Shown: positions 51,241-59,363 of the stretch, piece after piece
Position numbering within the stretch: position 1 is the stretch's first letter
How the letters are laid out: every line of letters starts with the position of its first letter
Origin: Sphingobacteriales bacterium 39-19
GTDB taxonomy: Bacteria; Bacteroidota; Bacteroidia; Chitinophagales; Chitinophagaceae
DNA: 64,000 nt
NCBI GenBank assembly: GCA_001898465.1
Contig: MKTX01000008.1
Location: 62,001-126,000 of the forward strand
Reading direction: 5' to 3'
Position numbers and translations under genes: made by a program
The notes under the pieces: model-generated
What the model saw: the letters and a program-made list of their open reading frames with translations, nothing else
Databases searched by the model: none
What the model was told of the DNA's origin: nothing

Positions 51241-51261
51241 AAAAAAACCCCATACATGGGG
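51241..51261 (-). terminator. Terminator of the YtxH/holin-like gene group
   Basis: CCCCAT (51248-51253) pairs with ATGGGG (51256-51261); on the minus strand it is followed by seven T (51247-51241). It lies 26 bases past the stop of the minus-strand gene at 51288. Confidence 0.75.
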
Positions 51262-51287
51262 CCTGGTAAAAGATTTTAATGTAACTA

Positions 51288-51707
51288 TTAGTCTTCCTGG
51301 TATTCTTTCTTTTTTTTCTTAGAAAATAAATTATGGTAAATTGAAGTTGCGTAAGCCAGGATTTTATCGGCATTATTAGCCACTACGGTAGCCGCCCCTG
51401 TTTTGGCTGCATTGCTTAGTAATGAACTTACAGTAGCGCCTGCCTTACCTGAAATTAAATTTTTGGTAAGTAATCCTGCGGCAATTCCGCCTCCTGCTTT
51501 CAGTAATAAGCTGCCCACATGGCCCGGTACGCCAAAATTTCCTAAGGCAGATTTTACCAGGTTACCCGGTTGAAAACTTGCCTTTGTAACCTGGAATTGT
51601 TGTTTTAATTCCTGCTCCTGCCTTTTTTTCAATTGCTCAAGCCTTGCTATCTCTTCAGAAAGCGCTTCTTTAGTATGAATATGGCTACCCGCATTTTTTA
51701 AATCCAT
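51288..51707 (-). CDS. Hypothetical protein with Ala/Gly-rich hydrophobic centre
   Basis: 139 residues. The N-terminal half is a charged coiled-coil-like helix (EEIARLEQLKKRQEQELKQQF), and the centre is Ala/Gly-rich and hydrophobic (SLLLKAGGGIAAGLLTKNLI). The tail is poly-Lys with acidic end. Last of three genes with the holin-like and YtxH proteins, starting 3 bases after the former. Function unknown; a membrane-associated stress role is likely only by context. Confidence 0.75.
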   Translation of the reverse strand: MDLKNAGSHIHTKEALSEEIARLEQLKKRQEQELKQQFQVTKASFQPGNLVKSALGNFGVPGHVGSLLLKAGGGIAAGLLTKNLISGKAGATVSSLLSNAAKTGAATVVANNADKILAYATSIYHNLFSKKKKKEYQED

Positions 51708-51710
51708 AGC

Positions 51711-52082
51711 TTACAATATTTTCCTGATTACGAGATTGGCAATAGCGTTAATAACCGGTTTTTTACATACCGCTTTAAAAATGAAACCGGCAATAATATA
51801 AAATGCAGCCAATACAAAAAAACCATAATACACTTTGCCCAGCAAATCGCCAAGCAAAAAGCCGAGCCCGATATTTAATACAATAATCCCTAATAAGAGT
51901 ATGGTAAAAAAAATGAGCCCGCTTGCCAGTTCACCGGCAATCACAGATGCCCTTTGGGTAGCCTTTAGTTTAAATAAGCTAATGCGTGTTTCCGTATAAT
52001 CTGTTGCTTTTTCAAAAAGATCATCCAAATTATCAAACGGGTCTGTGTGCAGGTTTTCTTTTGTATCTTCCAGTTCCATCAT
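51711..52082 (-). CDS. YqjE/holin superfamily III-like membrane protein
   Basis: 123 residues. A soluble N-terminal helix (DLFEKATDYTETRISLFKLKATQRAS) precedes two transmembrane helices (about 47-77 and 83-105), the layout of the YqjE and phage_holin_3_6 families. These chromosomal proteins are usually envelope-stress genes found beside YtxH or ElaB-like proteins, not phage lysis genes. Two adjacent ATG codons are possible starts. Confidence 0.85.
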   Translation of the reverse strand: MMELEDTKENLHTDPFDNLDDLFEKATDYTETRISLFKLKATQRASVIAGELASGLIFFTILLLGIIVLNIGLGFLLGDLLGKVYYGFFVLAAFYIIAGFIFKAVCKKPVINAIANLVIRKIL

Positions 52083-52141
52083 TCATTTTATATTTTTGCC
52101 GGTTCCTGTAATTTATGCATGAGCAAACGTAAAACAGGTAA

Positions 52142-52399
52142 TTAAGATTTAAAGGTTTCTGCTCTTTCTTTACCTTTTGCAATCATGTCGTTTGCTTCAT
52201 TGCGAATATCTTTGTATTTATCTTGTACTTTTTCGCTCATCTTATCCCATTTTCCTTTCACTTTTTCGCTCATTTCATTGCTTTTTTGTTTTATTTTCTT
52301 GCGGGTATCTTTCCCTTTTTCGGGGGCAAATAAAATTCCCAAAACAGCTCCTGCGGCAGCGCCTAATAATACGCCTGCCAATAATTTGTTTGCTTTCAT
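52142..52399 (-). CDS. YtxH domain-containing protein
   Basis: 85 residues. N-terminal membrane helix with Ala/Gly pattern ([21 protein letters not shown]) followed by [14 protein letters not shown] and an amphipathic Lys/Glu-rich helix, the standard YtxH layout. Such proteins are general-stress genes in several phyla. First gene of a three-gene minus-strand group. Upstream bases 52470-52455 contain TGGCA followed by a TTTGGC, like a sigma-54 element with spacing one base too long. Confidence 0.88.
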   Translation of the reverse strand: MKANKLLAGVLLGAAAGAVLGILFAPEKGKDTRKKIKQKSNEMSEKVKGKWDKMSEKVQDKYKDIRNEANDMIAKGKERAETFKS

Positions 52400-52612
52400 A
52401 ATTGTATAATTTTAAAAAGTTTAAGTACGCTAAATCAACGTACACTTAATATATGCCAAATTGCTTGCCAAACCAAAAAATTGTGCAATAAATGCAGTGA
52501 TTTATAGAAATTTAATGAAAATAAAATGCTTTACGTTAGCCGGGCTCCTTTATTATGCCTAAAGGGCAGGAAAAAATAAGATTTAAATAGCCGCAGCATC
52601 CTGTTTAATTAA

Positions 52613-52990
52613 TCAATTTTGTTGAATACCGGTTCCGGAAATATGAAGATCCTCTAAGGTTTTATAGATAAGGTCCCGGGTAAAGGGCTTTCCCATAAAT
52701 GAATCGGCTCCCATTTGAAATGCCTGGTTCCGGTCGCCGGCCGTATCAAAAGCCGTGATCATAATTATTTTAGAACCCGGGCTCTTTTGTTTAATATTTT
52801 GAATGGCGTTCAGGCCCTTTCCATCGGGTAAATAATTGTCTAAGAAAATAACTTCCGGCTCTAAATTGGCCACTTTGCCCATTCCTTCATTTAAATTATG
52901 GGCAATCGAGATATCTAAATTTTTTTGTTTAAGCACGCTGCTCAGCAAAAAACAAATATCTATTTCATCATCTATTATTAGTGCTTTCAA
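52613..52990 (-). CDS. Single-domain response regulator
   Basis: 125 residues, receiver only, read from a TTG at 52990 (KALIIDDEIDICFLLSSVL). The phospho-acceptor is Asp51 (VIFLDNYLPDG), with Thr in MITAF and Lys in GKPF as switch residues. It is similar to the receiver of the NtrC-family regulator encoded at 54232, so the two may share a kinase. No histidine kinase gene is adjacent. Confidence 0.9.
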   Translation of the reverse strand: MKALIIDDEIDICFLLSSVLKQKNLDISIAHNLNEGMGKVANLEPEVIFLDNYLPDGKGLNAIQNIKQKSPGSKIIMITAFDTAGDRNQAFQMGADSFMGKPFTRDLIYKTLEDLHISGTGIQQN

Positions 52991-53052
52991 GGTAATTATT
53001 TAGTCTCCGTCAATTTTTATTGTGGGTCAAGTTCAATACTTTGTATAATGAA

Positions 53053-53068
53053 TTCAACAAGTTTGCCA
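53053..53068 (-). promoter_or_regulatory. Weak sigma-54-like element upstream of the orphan receiver gene
   Basis: TGGCAAACTTGTTGAA on the minus strand matches TGGCAC-N5-TTGCW at 9 of 11 positions, with the GG and G at the proper distance but the final C replaced by A. It would start RNA about 50 bases upstream of the receiver gene. Confidence 0.3.
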
Positions 53069-53156
53069 ATTTTCAAGTAACAGAATCCATATTCCTGTAT
53101 TTTATTGGTATAGTATCTATTAAATAAATAAAGGAAAAAGAATGGAAATTTATATT

Positions 53157-53172
53157 TGGCATATCGTTCGCT
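53157..53172 (+). promoter_or_regulatory. Candidate sigma-54 promoter of the BrkB-family gene
   Basis: TGGCATATCGTTCGCT has the invariant GG (53158-53159) and GC (53170-53171) ten bases apart and matches the consensus at 9 of 11 positions. It lies 77 bases before the ATG of the membrane protein and 1.1 kb before the gene for a sigma-54 activator. Confidence 0.4.
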
Positions 53173-53249
53173 TTTAGTGATATTAATATTGTGGAAGTAC
53201 TTAGCCCTATTGGGTAATATTTTTCCTTACTGTAAATCTAAACCGGAGT

Positions 53250-54173
53250 ATGAAAAAAATAATAATTCGTTTTTTTAAATTTATGAAAATGCTCATCAGC
53301 GAATTGATGAAAGCCAATATTGCAAAATATAGCGCTTCCCTGGCCTATTATACCATATTAGCACTTGCCCCCTTACTCATCATCATATTAAATATCTTTG
53401 GAATTATATTTGGCCGTGAAGCCGTAAGTGGTGAGTTATATGGGCAAATAAAAGAGCTTGTAGGAGATGATGCTGCCTTACAAATTCAGCATACCATTCA
53501 AAATATTCATTTAGATAAGCATAATTTTTTTGCAACCATGGCAGGTATTGTGATATTGCTCATAAGCGCCACCGGTATTTTTAATGAAATGCAGGATTCG
53601 CTAAACCGGGTATGGGGTTTACGCTTAAAAGCTAAAAAGGTATGGTGGAAAATTTTAATTGACCGGCTCATTAGTTTTTCACTTATACTCAGTATGGGGT
53701 TTGTGCTCGTTGTTTCTTTGGCATTAAATGCCTTGGTAAGTGTATTGAGCGGGAAGATTATTGCCGCCTTCCCGGCTTTGGAAAAAACATTACTTTTTAC
53801 CGTAGATAATGTAATTGGGTTTATTATTTCAACTATTTTATTTGGAACTATTTTTAAGATGTTACCCGATGCCAAAATAAAATGGAAAGATGTGCTGGTG
53901 GGTGCCATGGTAACAGCTGTATTATTTGGTGTGGGCAGGTCGCTTATTGGGCTGTACCTGGGCAAAAGTCAAACAGCCAGTATTTATGGCGCAGCGGGCT
54001 CTGTCATCATTATCATGCTATGGGCATATTACAGTTCCATCATTCTTTATTTTGGTGCGGTTTTTACTAAAGTATATGTAGCTGGTTCCGGCAGGCATAT
54101 TTATCCAAATGAATATGCCGTGTGGGTAAAAACCGAAGAAATCCCGGTTCCGGATGTTCCTCTGGATACCTAG
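53250..54173 (+). CDS. YihY/BrkB family inner membrane protein
   Basis: 307 residues with six predicted membrane helices and the family motifs ASLAYYTILALAPLLIIIL, NEMQDSLNRVWGL and AAGSVIIIMLWAYYSSIILYFGAVFTK. The family is widespread; the old name ribonuclease BN does not describe its function. The first ATG is used, although Met-Lys-Met a few codons later is possible. It is 58 bases before the NtrC-family gene and may be co-transcribed with it. Confidence 0.92.
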   Translation: MKKIIIRFFKFMKMLISELMKANIAKYSASLAYYTILALAPLLIIILNIFGIIFGREAVSGELYGQIKELVGDDAALQIQHTIQNIHLDKHNFFATMAGIVILLISATGIFNEMQDSLNRVWGLRLKAKKVWWKILIDRLISFSLILSMGFVLVVSLALNALVSVLSGKIIAAFPALEKTLLFTVDNVIGFIISTILFGTIFKMLPDAKIKWKDVLVGAMVTAVLFGVGRSLIGLYLGKSQTASIYGAAGSVIIIMLWAYYSSIILYFGAVFTKVYVAGSGRHIYPNEYAVWVKTEEIPVPDVPLDT

Positions 54174-54231
54174 TATGGTCAAAATTGGCTAATTTTAATA
54201 TATTCTTAAATAGAACCATTGTAGCAACAGT

Positions 54232-55662
54232 ATGAAAAAAATTCTCATTATTGATGATGACCGGGATTTGTGTTTGTTATTGAGTAAATTATTGGTAAGA
54301 AAAGGATATGAAACAGAGGTAGTACATTCTGCTGCAAAAGGAATTGCCAAAATAAAAGAAACGCCATTTGATGTGGTTTTTTGCGATTTCAGGCTGGGTG
54401 ATAAAGATGGGCGGGAAGTGTTGGCCGAAATAAAATCTTATGCCCCTGCAACAATTGTGATTATTATTACCGGCTACTCCGATACCCGGGTTGCGGTAGA
54501 TGTAATAAAACATGGCGCTTTTGATTATATTACCAAGCCATTAGCACCCGAGGAAATAATGGCTATCCTTACCAATGCCCTGGCATCTGCCGGAAAAGAA
54601 CCGGAAATGGCATCACCGGCAGCAAAACCTGTTCCCGGGAAAGCCAGTAACACGCATCCTAAAATTTCTGCACATGGCGAATATCTTGTGGGCGAAGCCG
54701 CAACCACAAAGGGTTTGTATGATCAAATAAAAATAGTAGCCCCCACCTCATATAGTATTATTTTATATGGCGAAAGCGGAACCGGTAAAGAAGTAATTGC
54801 AAAAACCATTCATTCTTTAAGCAGCCGTAATAAAGAACCTTTTATAGCCATTGATTGTGGCACATTATCCAAAGAACTGGCAGGGAGCGAATTATTTGGC
54901 CATGTAAAAGGGGCATTCACCGGCGCTTTATCTGATAAAGTGGGCCATTTTGAATTGGCTCATGGAGGCACCCTTTTTTTAGATGAAGTAGCAAACCTTT
55001 CTTACCCTGTACAAGCAACCCTGCTGAGAGTAATACAAGAAAGAAAATTTAAAAGAGTGGGGGGCAATAAAGAAATGCCGGTAGATGTTCGCATAATTGT
55101 AGCCTCTAATGAAAATTTACAGGAAGCCTATCAAAAAGGTAAATTCAGAGAAGACCTTTACCACCGCTTTAATGAATTTTCAATCAACCTTCCGCCACTC
55201 CGGGAGCGCCAGCAGGACATACCATTATTTGCTGAATTCTTTTTGCAAAAATCAAACCAGGAACTTGATAAACAAATTGAAGGATATGATGACGAGGTGA
55301 TGGAGATGTTCCTTACATACAGCTGGCCCGGAAATTTAAGAGAATTCAGAAATGTAGTAAGGCGAGCCGTATTACTCACAGCTTCAGGAAAAGTAACTGC
55401 AAAAACTTTACCCTGGGAAATTACCAGCCATGGCGCTTCCCCTTTACAGCAACAACCCATTTCTTACTTTACGCATCCAAATGAAGAGAATAATCTTCCT
55501 ATCCCCGATTTAAAAGATGCTGCCACCAAGGCCGAGTATGAAACCATTATGAAAGTGCTGAAGCAGGTAAAATTTAATAAAACAAAAGCTGCAGAAATTT
55601 TAAATATCGACCGAAAGACGCTGTATAATAAAATTAAAAGTTTTGAGGATCTAAGCAGTTAA
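54232..55662 (+). CDS. NtrC-family sigma-54-dependent response regulator
   Basis: 476 residues: receiver with Asp52 (VVFCDFRLGDKDG), linker, AAA+ domain with Walker A at 180-187 (GESGTGKE), the sigma-54 contact loop GAFTGA at 228-233 and Walker B LFLDEV, and a C-terminal Fis-type helix-turn-helix (NKTKAAEILNIDRKTLYNKI). All residues needed to activate sigma-54 promoters are present. No kinase gene is next to it. Its 3' end overlaps that of fabG by four bases. Confidence 0.95.
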   Translation: MKKILIIDDDRDLCLLLSKLLVRKGYETEVVHSAAKGIAKIKETPFDVVFCDFRLGDKDGREVLAEIKSYAPATIVIIITGYSDTRVAVDVIKHGAFDYITKPLAPEEIMAILTNALASAGKEPEMASPAAKPVPGKASNTHPKISAHGEYLVGEAATTKGLYDQIKIVAPTSYSIILYGESGTGKEVIAKTIHSLSSRNKEPFIAIDCGTLSKELAGSELFGHVKGAFTGALSDKVGHFELAHGGTLFLDEVANLSYPVQATLLRVIQERKFKRVGGNKEMPVDVRIIVASNENLQEAYQKGKFREDLYHRFNEFSINLPPLRERQQDIPLFAEFFLQKSNQELDKQIEGYDDEVMEMFLTYSWPGNLREFRNVVRRAVLLTASGKVTAKTLPWEITSHGASPLQQQPISYFTHPNEENNLPIPDLKDAATKAEYETIMKVLKQVKFNKTKAAEILNIDRKTLYNKIKSFEDLSS

Positions 55663-56414
55663 ATATGTAGCCCGCCACATGCGCTTATCGTTTGGCCGGT
55701 AATATAACTGGCCATATCGCTTGCCAGGAACAAGGCTACCTGGGCAATATCAAAGCCGGTTGCAAAACGGCCCAGAGGAATACCTGCTTTATATTTATCA
55801 GCGCCTTCGCCATCTTGTAAATACGAGGTCATATCCGTTTCTACAAAACCGGGCGCAATAGCGTTGCACCTTATATTGCGGCTACCCAGTTCTTTTGCCA
55901 CACTTTTGGTAAAGCCAATAATACCGGCTTTACTGGCCGCATAACTGCTTTGCCCGGCATTCCCCATTTCGCCGATTACACTGCTCATATTAATAATCAC
56001 GCCAGCCTTGGCTTTCATCATGGGGCGAATAACCTGCTTGGTCATATTAAAAACGCTTTTTAAATTTACCTGCATCACATCATCCCATTGCTCCGGCGTC
56101 ATGCGTAACAATAAATTATCTTTTGATATGCCTGCATTGTTTACACAAATATCTACCTGGCCAAATTCTTTCAATACTTCGCTCACCAGGGTTTCACAGG
56201 CAGCAAAATCGGCAGCATTACTTTGAATTGCTTTTGCATTTACTCCAAATGCTTTTAATTTAGCTTCCAGTGCTGTTGCTTTTTCAGCGCTCGATTCACT
56301 TACATAAGTAAATACTACATGAGCGCCATGTTCAGCAAATAAAAGAGCAATAGCTTCTCCAATTCCCCGGGCTGCCCCGGTTACAATAGCCGTTTTTCCC
56401 TGTAATAATTTCAT
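55659..56414 (-). CDS. fabG: 3-oxoacyl-ACP reductase FabG
   Basis: 251 residues from the ATG at 56414 (MKLLQGKTAIVTG), the family start; the open frame extends 59 residues further without similarity. SDR features: nucleotide loop TGAARGIG (12-19), NNAG at 92-95, and catalytic Ser145, Tyr158 and Lys162 (SSYAASKAG). It reduces 3-oxoacyl-ACP in fatty acid synthesis. Single gene, divergent from ctlX. Confidence 0.92.
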   Translation of the reverse strand: MKLLQGKTAIVTGAARGIGEAIALLFAEHGAHVVFTYVSESSAEKATALEAKLKAFGVNAKAIQSNAADFAACETLVSEVLKEFGQVDICVNNAGISKDNLLLRMTPEQWDDVMQVNLKSVFNMTKQVIRPMMKAKAGVIINMSSVIGEMGNAGQSSYAASKAGIIGFTKSVAKELGSRNIRCNAIAPGFVETDMTSYLQDGEGADKYKAGIPLGRFATGFDIAQVALFLASDMASYITGQTISACGGLHI

Positions 56415-56504
56415 AACATTCATTTTTAATCTCAACAAAAATAACCGATTGCTGTTAAGTATGTTCGCACCCGCTGTATATTTTTTATTTTTAACTACAG
56501 GGTT

Positions 56505-56512
56505 TACATTTG
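56505..56512 (+). promoter_or_regulatory. Candidate -7 element of ctlX
   Basis: TACATTTG, an exact TAnnTTTG, ends 5 bases before the ATG at 56518, so the RNA would start at or next to the start codon. No -33 TTG at 19-21 bases, only T-rich sequence. Confidence 0.4.
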
Positions 56513-56517
56513 CCATT

Positions 56518-57420
56518 ATGCAAACTACATCTGCCATTGCCATGATGCGCCCGGCTTCATTTGGATTTAACCGGGAAACGGCTAAAGACAATTATTTTCA
56601 AAATAAAAACCTGGCAACAAAAAATATACAAGAGGCTGCCCTGGCAGAATTTGATCAAATGGTTTCCCAATTAAGATCCGTGGGCATACAGGTTTTATTA
56701 TTGCAGGATGATGATGCTACCGTAAAACCCGATGCCATTTTTTTAAACAACTGGTTTTGCTGCATGGATGAGACCCTATTTATATTCCCGATGCATGCCG
56801 CTAACCGAAGAATTGAAAAAACCCAAAGCCACATTGATACGCTAAAAGCTTTTACGCATATCCATACCGTACAAAACTGGAGTAATCATGAAGAGGCCGC
56901 TGTCTTTTTAGAAGGTACCGGCAGCATGATTATAGATCATGTAAACCGAATCATTTACGCCTGCCTTTCACAAAGAACAAATAAAGATTTACTATACCGG
57001 TTTGCTAAAAAAAATAAATACCAGGTTATCGCATTTACGGCAAAGGATAAAAATGGAAATGCCATTTATCATACCAATGTAATGATGTGCCTGGGCCCTC
57101 AATTTGCTGTTATTTGTTTAGATGCCATCGCAGATGAAACTGAAAAAAAGAAAGTAAGTGAAAGTCTTGCACAAACCGGGCATACCTGCATTGCTATAAC
57201 CCAAGACCAGGTGTTACAATTTGCAGGTAATATGCTGGCGCTTCACAATAGCCAAAAAGAACCCTTTTTGGTAATGAGCAGTACAGCCTATACTGCTTTA
57301 AATAAAAGCCAACTGGAAAAATTAGAAAAACAAGCCACCATCCTTACAGCACATGTTCCGCATATTGAACAAGCCGGGGGCGGCAGTGTACGATGCATGA
57401 TGGCGGAATTGTTTTATTAA
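56518..57420 (+). CDS. ctlX: Citrulline utilization hydrolase CtlX-type amidinotransferase-fold protein
   Basis: 300 residues from the ATG at 56518 (MQTTSAIAMMRPASFGFN), which matches the family start; an upstream in-frame start would add a false hydrophobic leader. It has the guanidino-modifying enzyme fold with LFIFPMHAANRR, EGTGSMIIDH, and the catalytic Cys near the C terminus (GGGSVRCMMAE). The family acts on citrulline or related guanidino/ureido substrates. 40 bases before the ABC-F gene. Confidence 0.88.
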   Translation: MQTTSAIAMMRPASFGFNRETAKDNYFQNKNLATKNIQEAALAEFDQMVSQLRSVGIQVLLLQDDDATVKPDAIFLNNWFCCMDETLFIFPMHAANRRIEKTQSHIDTLKAFTHIHTVQNWSNHEEAAVFLEGTGSMIIDHVNRIIYACLSQRTNKDLLYRFAKKNKYQVIAFTAKDKNGNAIYHTNVMMCLGPQFAVICLDAIADETEKKKVSESLAQTGHTCIAITQDQVLQFAGNMLALHNSQKEPFLVMSSTAYTALNKSQLEKLEKQATILTAHVPHIEQAGGGSVRCMMAELFY

Positions 57421-57447
57421 CCCCTGCTATTACAAGCCTGCATGGTT

Positions 57448-57455
57448 TATCTTTG
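57448..57455 (+). promoter_or_regulatory. Candidate -7 element of the ABC-F gene
   Basis: TATCTTTG, an exact TAnnTTTG, ends 5 bases before the ATG at 57461. It may give a leaderless transcript in addition to read-through from ctlX. Confidence 0.35.
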
Positions 57456-57460
57456 CCGCT

Positions 57461-59350
57461 ATGCATTATGCTTCAGTTGAAAATTTAAGTAAGAGTTTTG
57501 GTATCCGGTCGCTTTTTAAGAACATCCACTTGCATATAGAAGAGGGTGATAAAATTGCCCTGGTTGCCCGCAATGGAAGCGGCAAAAGCACCCTTATGAA
57601 AATTATTGCCGGCCTGGATACCGCCGATTCGGGAACGGTGTGGATTCATAAAGATATTAAACCCGTTATGCTGCAGCAAGACCATCAATTTGATCTTGAA
57701 AAAACAATTTGGGATAATATTTTACAAGCCGATAACCCGGTGGTAAAAGCGGTAAAAGAATATGAGCAATATTTAGAAGACCCCAATCACAATGAACAGG
57801 AACTTGCGGCCCTTATGGCTAAATTAGATAACCTGGATGCCTGGAGTTTTGAAAGTGATTTAAAACAAATTTTAGGAAAGTTGCAAATTCACAACCTGGC
57901 AGAAAAAACCGGCAGGTTAAGTGGCGGGCAAAAGAAAAGAGTAGCCCTGGCCCAGGCCCTTATTGAAGCCCAACTGTATAATGGCCGCTGCCTGCTTATT
58001 ATGGATGAGCCCACCAACCATTTAGATGTAAGTATGATTGAATGGCTGGAGCAATACCTGGGTTCCGCAAAACTTACGCTCTTGCTGGTAACGCATGACC
58101 GGTATTTTTTAGATGCCGTTTGCAATGAAATTATTGAAATAGATGATGAACAAATTTATACCTACCGGGGCGATTACGATTATTTTTTAGAACAAAAAGC
58201 ACTGCGGCACGAAGTACAGCAAAGCGAATTACAAAAAGATAAAAATATTTACCGCAAAGAACTGGAATGGATGCGCAAGCAACCCAAAGCACGCACTACC
58301 AAAAGCAAAAGCCGGCAGGATGCTTTTACCGATGTAGAACAGCGGGTAAAACAACAAAAAGATATTGCAGAAGTAAGTTTACAGGTTAAGATGACCCGGC
58401 TGGGCGGTAAGATTCTTGAAATGAAAAAAGTATATAAATCTTTTGGTGACCTTACGCTCATAAAAGGGTTTGATTATACATTTAAAAAAGGAGAACGTAT
58501 TGGAATTGTAGGCAAAAACGGGGTGGGTAAATCTACCTTTTTAAAAATTGCCTTGCAGCAAGAAGCGCCGGATAGTGGTAAAATTAACCATGGAGATACC
58601 GTTTTATTTGGGCATTTCAGCCAGGAAGGCTTACAATATAAAGAAGATAAGAGAGCCATTGAATTTGTAAAAGACATGGCGGAATATTTTCCCTTAGCCG
58701 ATGGCAGTAAAATTTCTGCAAGCCAGTTTATGCTAAAATTTGGCTTTACAGATGAACAACAATACACACCGCTAAGTAAATTAAGCGGGGGAGAAAAAAG
58801 AAGGTTACATTTATTAAGTATCCTTTTTCGAAATCCTAACTTTTTAATTTTGGATGAGCCTACCAACGACCTGGATTTACAAACACTGCGTACTTTAGAA
58901 GAATTTCTCCTTGATTTTCCGGGATGTATTTTAATTGTAAGCCATGACAGGTATTTTATGGATCGCATGGTAGATCATCTTTTTGTATTTGAAGGAAATG
59001 GAGTGATTACTGATTTCCCGGGCAATTATACCCAATACCGGATAGCCCAATCCAAAGAAAATAAAAATACAGCAGCCCCAAAACCCAAACCCGGAACCCC
59101 GGTGGCAGCCCCCCCGGTGCCCCAAAACAGCACTGTAAAAAAACTTTCTTTTAAAGAAAAATATGAGTTGGAAAATATAGAACAGGATATACCAAAATTA
59201 CAGGAGGAGAAAAAACGCCTGGAAGAAAAGCTCATGCAAAACCTGCCCTATGAGGAGCTTCAAAAAACATCGGCCCGTATAGCCGAAATTATACAATTGC
59301 TGGAAGAAAAAGAAAATCGCTGGTTAATGCTGAGCGAACGCTTACCTTAA
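57461..59350 (+). CDS. ABC-F family ATPase (Uup-like)
   Basis: 629 residues with two ABC cassettes: Walker A ARNGSGKST and GKNGVGKST, signatures LSGGQKKR and LSGGEKRR, Walker B MDEPTNHLD and LDEPTNDLD. A linker of about 80 residues between them (KELEWMRKQPKARTTKSKSR) and a C-terminal coiled-coil domain (about 560-629) are like Uup. No membrane segments. ABC-F proteins act on the ribosome or on DNA, not in transport. Followed after 13 bases by the acyltransferase gene. Confidence 0.95.
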   Translation: MHYASVENLSKSFGIRSLFKNIHLHIEEGDKIALVARNGSGKSTLMKIIAGLDTADSGTVWIHKDIKPVMLQQDHQFDLEKTIWDNILQADNPVVKAVKEYEQYLEDPNHNEQELAALMAKLDNLDAWSFESDLKQILGKLQIHNLAEKTGRLSGGQKKRVALAQALIEAQLYNGRCLLIMDEPTNHLDVSMIEWLEQYLGSAKLTLLLVTHDRYFLDAVCNEIIEIDDEQIYTYRGDYDYFLEQKALRHEVQQSELQKDKNIYRKELEWMRKQPKARTTKSKSRQDAFTDVEQRVKQQKDIAEVSLQVKMTRLGGKILEMKKVYKSFGDLTLIKGFDYTFKKGERIGIVGKNGVGKSTFLKIALQQEAPDSGKINHGDTVLFGHFSQEGLQYKEDKRAIEFVKDMAEYFPLADGSKISASQFMLKFGFTDEQQYTPLSKLSGGEKRRLHLLSILFRNPNFLILDEPTNDLDLQTLRTLEEFLLDFPGCILIVSHDRYFMDRMVDHLFVFEGNGVITDFPGNYTQYRIAQSKENKNTAAPKPKPGTPVAAPPVPQNSTVKKLSFKEKYELENIEQDIPKLQEEKKRLEEKLMQNLPYEELQKTSARIAEIIQLLEEKENRWLMLSERLP

Positions 59351-59363
59351 TTAACTTCATAAC

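Noticed and set aside
51711..52082. Holin-like protein as a sign of a prophage
   Set aside because: No endolysin, portal, terminase, integrase or tail gene is nearby; the neighbours are YtxH and other chromosomal stress-type genes.
52455..52470. Sigma-54 promoter for the YtxH gene
   Set aside because: GG to GC distance is 11, not 10, so it was not listed as a feature and is only mentioned as part of the cluster.
55659..56591. Longer FabG with 59 additional N-terminal residues
   Set aside because: The extension covers the ctlX start and promoter on the other strand and does not resemble any SDR N terminus.
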